This document shows positions 6,927 to 12,681 of a DNA stretch of 15,093 nucleotides, piece by piece. Numbering within the stretch: position 1 is the stretch's first letter; each line of letters opens with the position of its first letter. Source of the DNA: JBAZGH01 sp041652935 (GTDB lineage: Bacteria > Patescibacteriota > Patescibacteriia > Patescibacteriales > XYC2-FULL-47-12); assembly GCA_041652935.1 (NCBI GenBank), contig JBAZGH010000024.1, forward strand, positions 1 through 15,093, read 5' to 3'. The translations under genes and the position numbers were made by a program. The notes below the pieces were generated by a model. It had not been told where the DNA came from. It ran no database searches and was given only the letters and a program-made list of their open reading frames with translations.

Positions 6927-6957
6927 CCGTTCGTAGCAATTATGAACGGCTTTTTAT
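6927..6957 (+). terminator. Rho-independent terminator of the small membrane-protein gene
   Basis: CCGTTC (6927-6932), 11-nt loop, GAACGG (6944-6949), then C and TTTTT. It begins 5 bp after the stop codon and overlaps the stop codon of the convergent FemAB gene (6954-6956). Confidence 0.8.
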
Positions 6958-7865
6958 TTAAAAAAAACTTTTATTCTTTTTAGCGCGGCATAAACAAAAT
7001 ACCATCCCCCGCTAAAAATTATATCAAACGCCCCGGGATAATTAATTTCTTTGCCTCCGAAACCTTTCTTAAATCTAGTTACTCCCGGCCATTTTTTTTC
7101 ATCTATTCCATAAAAGTCATAATACTTATATCCTTCTTTTTTAGCAAGCTTAATCATCTCCCAATGCAATAGATAAGGCGCCATTACGTTTTTATTGTCA
7201 TGGGTGGAAGCGCCGTGCAGATAAGTCGCTGTATCACCGTAAAACACAAAAATTCCGGCGGCTAAAATTTTATTTTCATATTCAGCCGCATATAATTTAA
7301 CATTCATTTCCTGTTTGTCATCCTGAGCGAAGCGGAGCGGAGCCGAAGGATCTATTTGCAACATTTCACGGTAATACTCTTCACCATACCCCCGAAACCC
7401 ATCTCGCTTAGTCGTCTCTTTCATTAATTTCCAAAAATCTTCAATATTTTGCGACTCCTTGATTTTCACGCCTTTCTTCTCCGCCAGCCGGATATTATAT
7501 CTTGTCTTTTGGTGCATGTTCGCAAGCAATTCTTCTTCGTTATTATTTAAATCCAAGATAACTGTCCGACTCGGCTGCACATCATTGCTTCGCACAATTT
7601 CCAATTTCCAATTTCCAATTTCCAATCTTTCCTGAGGTTCTACTCTCAGAAAAATACTTCTTTCTTTTTTTGCTAACTCTTTTATTTTGTTTAAAAAATT
7701 ACTGAAAACTGATGGCCGCAAACTGCAGACTGGGGCGTATAAATAACTCTTCCCTGCTGGCAAACTTTTCTTAATTAAAAGCACATCATCCACTCGGAAC
7801 GTCTGTTGGCCGACTGATTTTTGAAACTCTTCCCATCCTTTAGATTGTAGAAATGAATTTTGCAT
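6954..7865 (-). CDS. FemAB/FemX-family aminoacyltransferase (peptidoglycan interpeptide bridge)
   Basis: 303-residue member of the FemAB family, which transfers amino acids from aminoacyl-tRNA to the stem peptide of lipid II at the cytoplasmic membrane face. Family features are VILDLNNNEEELLANMHQKT (102-121), RYNIRLAEKKGVKI (122-135), and the C-terminal GNAT-like half with AGIFVFYGDTATYLHGAS (203-220), APYLLHWEMIKLAKKEGYK (229-247), YDFYGIDE (249-256) and the basic GVTRFKKGFGG (261-271). Two segments are repeat-derived: residues about 80-92 (LEIGNWKLEIV, from a heptamer array) and 171-184 (DPSAPLRFAQDDK, from a dispersed palindrome). The gene starts 2 bp after the stop of the BRO-like gene, so the two are translationally linked; no Shine-Dalgarno. 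The transferred amino acid cannot be inferred. Together with the Mur ligase it points to an active peptidoglycan pathway. Confidence 0.9.
   Translation of the reverse strand: MQNSFLQSKGWEEFQKSVGQQTFRVDDVLLIKKSLPAGKSYLYAPVCSLRPSVFSNFLNKIKELAKKERSIFLRVEPQERLEIGNWKLEIVRSNDVQPSRTVILDLNNNEEELLANMHQKTRYNIRLAEKKGVKIKESQNIEDFWKLMKETTKRDGFRGYGEEYYREMLQIDPSAPLRFAQDDKQEMNVKLYAAEYENKILAAGIFVFYGDTATYLHGASTHDNKNVMAPYLLHWEMIKLAKKEGYKYYDFYGIDEKKWPGVTRFKKGFGGKEINYPGAFDIIFSGGWYFVYAALKRIKVFFK
7316..7353. repeat. Dispersed palindromic element, in frame in the FemAB gene
   Basis: A 38-bp block beginning TGTCATCCTGAGCGAAG and ending CGAAGGATCT, with inverted ends (ATCCT/AGGAT). On the minus strand it encodes DPSAPLRFAQDDK. 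It shares its ends (TGTCAT-Y-CTGAG ... GAAG-R-ATCT) with the block at 9496-9536. I recall this core as a widespread dispersed repeat in bacterial genomes, but no search was run. Confidence 0.75.
7596..7630. repeat. Heptamer array (AATTTCC x4 plus a variant) in the FemAB gene
   Basis: Four perfect AATTTCC units (7596-7623) and one AATCTTT. On the coding strand it reads LEIGNWKLEI, placed in the linker between the N-terminal domain and the VILDL strand. Confidence 0.9.
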
Positions 7866-7867
7866 AA

Positions 7868-8707
7868 TTATTTTAATCTTTTTTTATTTTCGGGCGTTTG
7901 TAAAAAATTATCTTTTGTTGAAACTTTTTTGCCGCTTTTTTTCTCAAGATCAATCTTAGCTTTGCCGGCCACGCTTCCGCCTTCTTGCGCCGCCAGTTTA
8001 TTTTTATTAAAACCCCGGGCGTCTTTGTTTTTGGCGATTTCGGCGGTTGAGGCCTCGCCAAGCATGGTGAAGATTAATTCCAAGTCATTCATATGATCCC
8101 GCAAATTTTCTCTTTTTAAGTTTTTGAATTTTTGGTATTGTCTGGGCGTCATACCAAAAGTCGCTTTGGAAATCTCGGCGGTTAAAATCCCATACTCTTG
8201 ATTTTCCTTAACGCCTCGTTTTTTCCATTCGCCCGTCAAGGTTTCACGCACCTCAATGCCGCGCATTCTTTTTTCTATCCAAGCTTCAGAATATCCTTTG
8301 GCTTTGTAAATCGCTCGCGTTCTTTTAACGGCTAATTCCGGGTCTTCTATTTCTTTTATCCGTTCATAGCCGACTTTAGCCAGCCAACGCTTGAATGGCT
8401 CGGCATTGGGCGAGGGAATAGTTTGAATAATGCGGAAAACCGTTTCTGTATCAGCGCAGTCCGTTTCATAATATTTACCATCTTTAGCTATTAATTTCAG
8501 TTGTCCGATTTTTTCGGACACCTCAAAATATCCTTCCTTTATCAGCTTTTTTTTTAAATCATTCCAGTATTTTCTCGGCCTGTCCGTTCCGGTCAATGCC
8601 TCGATAATGTCTATTATAGAAAACCACCATTCGTTTTTATAAATCGTTTTACGAATTTCTTTCTTCCTAAAAATCGCTATTTTAGTTGATAATGTTTCTA
8701 TGCTCAT
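7868..8707 (-). CDS. BRO-N domain / DinD-like protein (antirepressor family)
   Basis: 279 residues. The N-terminal part (about 9-115) fits the BRO-N domain found in phage antirepressors: KNEWWFSIIDIIEALTGTDRPRKYWNDLK, then DCADTETVFRIIQTIPSPNAEPFKRWLAKVG. The C-terminal part (about 150-265) resembles DNA-damage-inducible protein D (DinD): LTAEISKATFGMT, LRDHMNDLELIFTMLGEAST and a basic ARGFNKNKLAAQEGG...GKAKIDLEKKSGK tail. In known systems such proteins bind DNA or inhibit RecA (DinD) or relieve repression (phage antirepressors); which, if any, applies is unknown. It ends 2 bp before the FemAB start, an unexpected partner for a cell-wall gene. No phage structural or integrase genes are nearby. 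An extended -10 (8751-8759) may drive it. Family assignment is fairly sure, function not. Confidence 0.75.
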   Translation of the reverse strand: MSIETLSTKIAIFRKKEIRKTIYKNEWWFSIIDIIEALTGTDRPRKYWNDLKKKLIKEGYFEVSEKIGQLKLIAKDGKYYETDCADTETVFRIIQTIPSPNAEPFKRWLAKVGYERIKEIEDPELAVKRTRAIYKAKGYSEAWIEKRMRGIEVRETLTGEWKKRGVKENQEYGILTAEISKATFGMTPRQYQKFKNLKRENLRDHMNDLELIFTMLGEASTAEIAKNKDARGFNKNKLAAQEGGSVAGKAKIDLEKKSGKKVSTKDNFLQTPENKKRLK

Positions 8708-8750
8708 GTTTTTTGTTAAAAATTATGATGCAAAAAATGAGGTCGTCGCT

Positions 8751-8759
8751 ATTCTATCA
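8751..8759 (-). promoter_or_regulatory. Candidate extended -10 promoter for the BRO-like gene
   Basis: Minus-strand TGATAGAAT: an extended TG motif plus TAGAAT (5/6), 44 bp before the ATG at 8707. No -35 match is visible. The surrounding 141-bp gap (8708-8848) shows nothing else recognisable. Confidence 0.3.
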
Positions 8760-8848
8760 AGTTCACTGGAAATAAATCGTAGCTCCCGGGTCAATGGATT
8801 TTCCGGCCATTTTTTAAATAAAATTTATTTCGTATAACTCCGTTTGAA

Positions 8849-9781
8849 CTAAGGACAATTATTCGCTTTTCTCCATCCCGCCGCCTCCGCCTCCGCTTCG
8901 GAACAAAAATATTTTTCTCCGTTGTCTAGATCAATTTTAGTGTTGGCGTACGACTGGCAGCCGGGAGAATGGTATATTTTTTCGCCTTGGCTGTTTATAT
9001 TGCCTTTAATAGCACAGCTGGAATCCGCCGGCAGATCGCTGTTGGTTCCGCTGGCCGGAGTTTGCCGCTCCTGCTCTTTCTCACATACTCCGTCCGCCCA
9101 AAGGCCTAACTTATTTTCCCGGGCGTAGTTCTGTGCTTCTTTAAATTCCTGCTGGTAAATATACGGAACCTGATATGTATATTCGTACGCGTAGCCCTGC
9201 TTTATTATTTCCAAATTGTAAAATAATCCGTCTTCCCTAAAGACATATCTTAATAACCTACCGTATTTATCGCGCTCGTCCTGCGTCTCGTCTTTTTCCA
9301 AATACACTTTCTGGCCGCTTAATAATTCTTTTGCTTTGGCGCTCGCTTCTTTTCCAAAACATTCAACGGGCTTTCTTGGATCAACCGTCTCCGGCGTGTT
9401 AATCCCGATAAGCCGCAATCTTTCTATCTCATTATTTATATTTACATCAATCGTATCGCCGTCTACCACTTTCACTACTAAATAATATTGTCTTTTGTCA
9501 TTCTGAGGAGCGACCAACGGGAGCGACGAAGAATCTAATTTCCTATTCATTTCCTCAACATTGTCCTCACTTACATCATTTTCAATGTTCAATATTGAAT
9601 ATTCAATATCATTTTCATTTTCCACGTCTTCCTGTTCACCATTCACTGTTTGCTGTTCACCGTTATATATCCTCTCCCCCAAAACATCTTGCTTATTTTC
9701 AACATTATGATTGACAAAAAACAGAATTCCGACGAAAAACACGGCTCCAAAAACTAAACTTAAATAAGATTTACTAGACAT
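8849..9781 (-). CDS. Membrane-anchored staphylococcal nuclease-like protein with Cys-rich C-terminal domain
   Basis: 310 residues. A single hydrophobic segment (5-23) after a short basic N-terminus indicates a signal anchor or signal peptide, so the enzyme acts outside the membrane. Residues 30-97 are a low-complexity linker largely made of repeats (NGEQQTVNGEQ, EYSILNIEN, DSSSLPLVAPQNDK). The SNase domain spans about 98-229: VVDGDT (105-110), RLRLIGINTPE (121-131), DKYGR (171-175). Catalytic equivalents are R123, E131 and R175, with D109 as a calcium ligand; the second ligand Asp (D40 in the staphylococcal enzyme) is Asn128. After a linker, residues 256-310 form a small domain with Cys256, His271, Cys275, Cys293 and Cys309 (IYHSPGCQSY, YFCSEAEAEAAGWRKANNC), likely metal-binding or disulfide-bonded. 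A role in DNA scavenging is plausible for a small episymbiont but is inference. It lies 37 bp downstream of ruvA. Confidence 0.88.
   Translation of the reverse strand: MSSKSYLSLVFGAVFFVGILFFVNHNVENKQDVLGERIYNGEQQTVNGEQEDVENENDIEYSILNIENDVSEDNVEEMNRKLDSSSLPLVAPQNDKRQYYLVVKVVDGDTIDVNINNEIERLRLIGINTPETVDPRKPVECFGKEASAKAKELLSGQKVYLEKDETQDERDKYGRLLRYVFREDGLFYNLEIIKQGYAYEYTYQVPYIYQQEFKEAQNYARENKLGLWADGVCEKEQERQTPASGTNSDLPADSSCAIKGNINSQGEKIYHSPGCQSYANTKIDLDNGEKYFCSEAEAEAAGWRKANNCP
9496..9536. repeat. Dispersed palindromic element, in frame in the nuclease gene
   Basis: A 41-bp block starting TGTCATTCTGAGGAGCGA and ending CGACGAAGAATCT, with inverted ends (AGATTCT/AGAAT). On the minus strand it encodes DSSSLPLVAPQNDK at residues 83-96, just before the catalytic domain. 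It is a diverged relative of the block at 7316-7353. Confidence 0.75.
9581..9608. repeat. Heptamer array (TTCAATA-type, 4 units) in the nuclease linker
   Basis: Units TTCAATG, TTCAATA, TTGAATA, TTCAATA. On the minus strand they encode IEYSILNIEN. Confidence 0.75.
9633..9660. repeat. Heptamer array (TGTTCAC-type, 4 units) in the nuclease linker
   Basis: Units TGTTCAC, CATTCAC, TGTTTGC, TGTTCAC. On the minus strand they encode NGEQQTVNGEQ (residues 40-50). Confidence 0.7.
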
Positions 9782-9786
9782 TATAT

Positions 9787-9821
9787 ATTCGTAATTCGTA
9801 ATTCGTAATTCGTAATTCTTA
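9787..9821. repeat. Heptamer array (ATTCGTA x4 plus a variant) at the ruvA stop
   Basis: Four perfect ATTCGTA units followed by ATTCTTA, filling the ruvA-nuclease spacer. The ruvA stop codon (9819-9821) lies in the last unit. It is nearly the same heptamer as the array inside ileS at 13078-13112. Confidence 0.9.
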
Positions 9822-10400
9822 CTTTCCTATCCCTCGCAGCGCCGCCCTGATCCTTTCTCCGCTGTCTTTTATCTTTACATCCACATTCTTCAGCGCGTCG
9901 CGCGCCTGCTGGAGGCTGTATCCCAGCGCAATTAAAGCGTCTATTTCATCGCTGCTGGCGGACATTCCGTTTTGTCCGGCGCCGCTCTTTAACGGAGCCA
10001 GCCGATCAATTTTATTTTTCAATTCCAGCACTATTCTTTCCGCCGTCTTGGTCCCGATGCCGGATACTTTATTTAACAGTGACGGGTCGCCGGCCGCGAT
10101 AGATTCTTTTATTTCTTCAACGCTTGCCATCGCCAGCACTCCCAGAGCGGACTTTGGCCCGACGCCGGAAATGGAAATTAATAATTTGAAAAATTCCAAT
10201 TCGCTGAAATTTTTAAAGCCGTACAAGCTTTGCGCTGTTTCGGAAACATGGTGGTGGATATACAATTCTATCTCTTGCCCCGTCTGCAAATCGGCGTACA
10301 TCCCGGCGCTGATAAAAATCTGATAGCCGATATCGCCCGCCTTCAATATTATATATCCCCTGCCTTTATTTAAAATTTTTCCCTGTAAATATGCAATCAT
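9819..10400 (-). CDS. ruvA: Holliday junction branch migration protein RuvA
   Basis: 193 residues, the normal RuvA length. The protein forms tetramers that hold the four-way junction and load RuvB during branch migration. The OB-fold domain begins MIAYLQGKILNKG. The tandem helix-hairpin-helix motifs are ISGVGPKSALGVLA (77-90) and VSGIGTKTAERIVLELK (112-128), and the C-terminal RuvB-binding domain (DEIDALIALGYSLQQARDAL, 151-170) is intact. The acidic pin is reduced to SET at 53-55, one acidic residue rather than the two of E. coli. The frame is open upstream to 10493, but those 31 codons are a translated dispersed repeat (MCHSRESGNP...), so the start at 10400 is chosen on homology. ruvB and ruvC are not in the window. 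No Shine-Dalgarno. Confidence 0.96.
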   Translation of the reverse strand: MIAYLQGKILNKGRGYIILKAGDIGYQIFISAGMYADLQTGQEIELYIHHHVSETAQSLYGFKNFSELEFFKLLISISGVGPKSALGVLAMASVEEIKESIAAGDPSLLNKVSGIGTKTAERIVLELKNKIDRLAPLKSGAGQNGMSASSDEIDALIALGYSLQQARDALKNVDVKIKDSGERIRAALRGIGK

Positions 10401-10412
10401 ATGAATAATCGC

Positions 10413-10487
10413 CATTCCCGCGAAAGCGGGAATCTCATTAAAATATAACCTTATAAAATAGACGGGATTCCCGCTTTCGCGGGAATG
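10413..10487. repeat. Paired inverted hairpin repeats upstream of ruvA
   Basis: Two copies of an 8-bp-stem hairpin: ATTCCCGC-GAAA-GCGGGAAT (10414-10433) and ATTCCCGC-TTTC-GCGGGAAT (10467-10486), separated by 33 bp of mostly AT-rich DNA. The two copies are also mutual inverted repeats. The pair sits 13 bp before the ruvA start and would lie in its leader RNA. I recall the core as a widely dispersed bacterial repeat (not searched). Confidence 0.85.
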
Positions 10488-10532
10488 ACACATATTATTA
10501 GGGTAGCAATTTTAACCTAAAAAATCAAATAT

Positions 10533-10571
10533 AAAACGTAGAGACGTAGCACTGCTACGTCTCTACGTTTT
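10533..10571. terminator. 39-bp perfect palindrome downstream of the NIF3 gene, likely terminator
   Basis: Two 19-bp arms (AAAACGTAGAGACGTAGCA and its complement) around a single C. The arms end in T-runs on both strands (ACGTTTTT on plus, ACGTTTT on minus), so it could end transcripts from either side. It begins 29 bp after the NIF3-family stop codon. The core looks like a mobile palindromic repeat used as a terminator. Confidence 0.7.
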
Positions 10572-10599
10572 TATCTATTTTTATATTTTGTATTATGCG

Positions 10600-11568
10600 T
10601 TACTTTCTTTTAATCCGTATCAACCCGCTCGTCGGCACAATTTCAATGCCTTTTTTTCCTTGTCCGCCCCGCGCAGCTTGGGCGGAAAGCTCGTCCAAAA
10701 ACAAATTAATGCCTAAAGAATCGCTCGCCATATGCCCGGCGATTACCACATTAATGTGGTATTTTTCCGCTTCTTTGCGGTGCTCTTCCTGCATATGCAT
10801 GCCGATTACTGTGCCGATGCCCGCATTCGCCATTTTTTCGTAGATTTCCTTGGCGCCCGATGTGCCGCCGGTAAACTCGGTAACCGCGATTTTGCCCGCC
10901 CTATTTTCCGGCGAACCGGAGAATAATACCGGACCGGCCTTGCGCTTAATCGCTTCCCTAAATTCGGGTATCTCTTTTAAAATATCCAGAACTTCGCTTA
11001 CCAGCTCCGGCTTTTTTTTCTCAATTATTTTTTTGACAAACAGCGCTCCCATATTGTCGCACGGCGTATGCACGCACATAAATCCCATATCTAAAAGCCT
11101 AGCCGCATCCACCGCTCGATGATGGTTGACCGGAGAAATGCCGCGGCTTACCTCTTGAATTCTCGGCTTTAGCACGCTTTCGGCGATATTTATCGGCACG
11201 CCGTATTGCGCCAGTACCTCCGACTGCAAGTCCATAACGCTGTGCAAGTCGGCCAGGGCAACGCCTTCCGGATGATGGGCGATTACCAAATCAATGTCTC
11301 CTAATTTATCGGCCAACAAAATTTCTCCCACCTCCATATCCACTCCAACTAATACTTTTTTAATATTTTTTTCTGGATCATGCAAGACGCGCGAATCAGA
11401 ATATGGATTGGTTAATTTTTCCTGGTCAAATTCCTCTTTCTTTTTCTCCGGCAGCTCTTGGTATTGCTTTTTAGCGCGCTCCAAGTATTTTTTAACCTTA
11501 GCCTGCCCGCGCAGGTCATTTTTCACGCCAAGTTCAATGGCTAATTTGTAGATTTGTTTTATTGTCAT
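10600..11568 (-). CDS. NIF3 family dinuclear-metal-centre protein
   Basis: 322 residues. NIF3/YbgI proteins form hexameric rings with a two-metal site per subunit; the physiological substrate is not established. The metal-binding segments are VIAHHPEG (95-102), CVHTPCDN (165-172, with H167 and D171) and AGHMASDSLG (277-286, with H279 and D283). An N-terminal extension (about 1-70, rich in Lys/Glu, QAKVKKYLERAKKQYQELPEKKK) precedes the core, and the inserted middle domain spans roughly 200-265. Near the C-terminus, the usual FLDEL...GIEIVPTSGLIRI motif is interrupted by SAQAARGGQGKK (295-306), perhaps a repeat insertion. It follows the kinase-like gene after a 161-bp gap holding an inverted-repeat element; no Shine-Dalgarno. 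A likely terminator palindrome follows at 10533. Confidence 0.88.
   Translation of the reverse strand: MTIKQIYKLAIELGVKNDLRGQAKVKKYLERAKKQYQELPEKKKEEFDQEKLTNPYSDSRVLHDPEKNIKKVLVGVDMEVGEILLADKLGDIDLVIAHHPEGVALADLHSVMDLQSEVLAQYGVPINIAESVLKPRIQEVSRGISPVNHHRAVDAARLLDMGFMCVHTPCDNMGALFVKKIIEKKKPELVSEVLDILKEIPEFREAIKRKAGPVLFSGSPENRAGKIAVTEFTGGTSGAKEIYEKMANAGIGTVIGMHMQEEHRKEAEKYHINVVIAGHMASDSLGINLFLDELSAQAARGGQGKKGIEIVPTSGLIRIKRK
10661..10688. repeat. Possible palindromic insert in the NIF3-family gene
   Basis: TCCGCCC (10663-10669) and GGGCGGA (10680-10686) form a 7-bp inverted repeat around CGCGCAGCTT. The encoded residues (SAQAARGGQGKK) interrupt a conserved C-terminal motif. It is GC-rich compared with its surroundings. 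I could not link it to another copy in the window. Confidence 0.4.
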
Positions 11569-11598
11569 AAATTAATTATTTTAATTAATTAATACATT

Positions 11599-11687
11599 TT
11601 AATCTCGTTCCCCTCCTCAGTTGAGGAGGGGACAGGGGTGGTGTTGTTGTAACATTCCTTATACCTAAAGAGGGAGAACGAGATTAA
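11599..11687. repeat. 89-bp element with 12-bp terminal inverted repeats
   Basis: TTAATCTCGTTC (11599-11610) and GAACGAGATTAA (11676-11687) are perfect inverted repeats. Inside the left end lies a second perfect hairpin, CCCCTCCTCA-GT-TGAGGAGGGG (11610-11631). The middle (GACAGGGGTGGTG...) has no coding potential. The element lies between the kinase-like gene and the NIF3-family gene and would form a large cruciform or RNA stem. It looks like a miniature inverted-repeat element; I see no flanking target-site duplication beyond A/T-rich sequence. Confidence 0.7.
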
Positions 11688-11695
11688 CAAAAATT

Positions 11696-11723
11696 ATTAT
11701 AATTTGTATATATCTATACTTAA
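11696..11723 (-). promoter_or_regulatory. Candidate promoter for the NIF3-family gene
   Basis: Minus-strand TTAAGT (11718-11723), 16-bp spacer, perfect TATAAT (11696-11701). The -35 is poor (3/6). Transcripts from here would carry the whole inverted-repeat element in their leader. Confidence 0.3.
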
Positions 11724-11729
11724 TGTTTA

Positions 11730-12305
11730 TTATTTTATATTTCTAAAACGTTTTAACAATTTGCTCTGCCTCCTCTTCGCCCACTCTATAATAATCCAAA
11801 TGAAAATTTCTCGAATTTTAACTTTTTCTAATTTTAAAATAGTAAAATCATTAAGGACAAGTCTATTATTTGGGGTTATCAAAATATTGCTGATAAAATC
11901 CGGCTTTAACTTAAATAATCCCTCCCGGCCGAATAAATCAAATATCTCTCCAGCATCTATTTCCATTCTTTGATAACGTTCCATAATATCATTAAATTGA
12001 TGTTTAGTCAAGGCATCATCCAAGTCTTTTTTGGTTAAAAAACGCGCCTGAATTTTTTCCTGAATTTCCACCGCCCTTTTCCCTTTTTTCCAGGTTAAAA
12101 TTTCTACCGGCAACAGATACTCGTTAAAATATTTCTTTCCCACCTCATAGTCCTTTATTTTTTTATCAACCGCACTTTTTCCGGAAAGCCAAACGTGTAG
12201 GGAAAATTTAATGACGTGTTTGTCTCCATATTTAAAAACGAGGTGTTCGCCACCCCATCCGATAAACTTGCCTATTTTATTTTTGTCGTATGGTTTTTGC
12301 CGCAT
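11730..12305 (-). CDS. Degenerate protein-kinase-fold protein, unknown function
   Basis: 191 residues. The order of motifs resembles small kinase-fold proteins (YrbL/aminoglycoside-phosphotransferase-like): a Gly-rich loop IGWGGEHLVF (15-24), a VIKFS strand with candidate ATP-binding Lys33, a helical middle, then FISNILITPNNRLVLNDFTIL (137-157), which parallels the catalytic-loop NIL[V/I]T and the metal-binding DF motif (Asp153-Phe154). The usual HxDxxxxN catalytic loop is not intact: the nearest Asp (D136) is only four residues before Asn140 and lacks the His, so activity is doubtful. The C-terminus ends in a hydrophobic helix (FIWIIIEWAKR, 168-178) and a basic tail that may touch the membrane. 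No Shine-Dalgarno. It lies between ileS and the NIF3-family gene, with the small plus-strand gene intervening. The kinase-fold assignment is from motifs only. Confidence 0.6.
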   Translation of the reverse strand: MRQKPYDKNKIGKFIGWGGEHLVFKYGDKHVIKFSLHVWLSGKSAVDKKIKDYEVGKKYFNEYLLPVEILTWKKGKRAVEIQEKIQARFLTKKDLDDALTKHQFNDIMERYQRMEIDAGEIFDLFGREGLFKLKPDFISNILITPNNRLVLNDFTILKLEKVKIREIFIWIIIEWAKRRQSKLLKRFRNIK

Positions 12306-12315
12306 AATATTTATA

Positions 12316-12344
12316 TTGACATAATTGCTATTATTTATTAAACT
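12316..12344 (+). promoter_or_regulatory. Promoter of the second small membrane-protein gene
   Basis: TTGACA (12316-12321), 17-bp spacer, TAAACT (12339-12344). The perfect -35 starts 11 bp from the start codon of the divergent kinase-like gene, so the promoter occupies that gene's upstream region. Confidence 0.55.
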
Positions 12345-12389
12345 AAAAATAATAAAAATCCCATTTGAATGAACCTGAAAGGAAAGAAG

Positions 12390-12596
12390 ATGAGAAAACT
12401 AAGACCGATAATTCTCGTGATTGTTTTTGTTCTTTCATCGATTCTCTCAATCGGACTGCTCTTTTGGGCTACGGCTAACATTCCGCCCGAAGAATTCCCC
12501 ATAATCGCGACTCCGTCTACGGATATCGGAGCCCTCGCTCTTCCTTTTTTTATTACGTTAGGGGTAGCGTGTTTTTTGCCCAGAAAGGAGGCGTAA
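12390..12596 (+). CDS. Small two-segment membrane protein, unknown function
   Basis: 68 residues from the chosen start (MRKLRPIILV). A first hydrophobic segment (about 7-29) follows a basic N-terminus, and a second (about 47-63) ends in PRKEA, predicting a hairpin with both ends inside. The linker is Pro-rich (ANIPPEEFPIIATPSTD). An upstream in-frame ATG (12369) exists, but AAGGA (12379-12383) lies 6 bases before the ATG at 12390, which decides the start. The gene has its own promoter (12316-12344) and a strong terminator (12617-12640), mirroring the unit at 6604-6957. No homologue is recognised. Confidence 0.7.
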   Translation: MRKLRPIILVIVFVLSSILSIGLLFWATANIPPEEFPIIATPSTDIGALALPFFITLGVACFLPRKEA

Positions 12597-12616
12597 ATTG
12601 CCGAATGCCGTAAACT

Positions 12617-12640
12617 AGAACCCAAGTGGTTCTTTTTTTT
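12617..12640 (+). terminator. Rho-independent terminator of the second small membrane-protein gene
   Basis: AGAACC (12617-12622), 5-nt loop, GGTTCT (12628-12633) running into eight T residues (12633-12640). It lies 20 bp after the stop codon. Confidence 0.85.
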
Positions 12641-12681
12641 AATATAATTATTTTATCGTACAGCTTTTACATGCTTATAAC

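Noticed and set aside
7868..8707. Prophage remnant around the BRO-like gene
   Set aside because: No integrase, structural, lysis or attachment-site sequence nearby; neighbours are housekeeping genes.
10401..10493. 31-codon N-terminal extension of RuvA
   Set aside because: It is a translated palindromic repeat; the RuvA family starts at MIAYLQGKI.
12585..12617. AGGAGG followed by a TTG-initiated six-codon frame after the second small membrane-protein gene
   Set aside because: Too short, weak start codon, and it runs straight into the terminator. The AGGAGG is also inside the preceding coding sequence.
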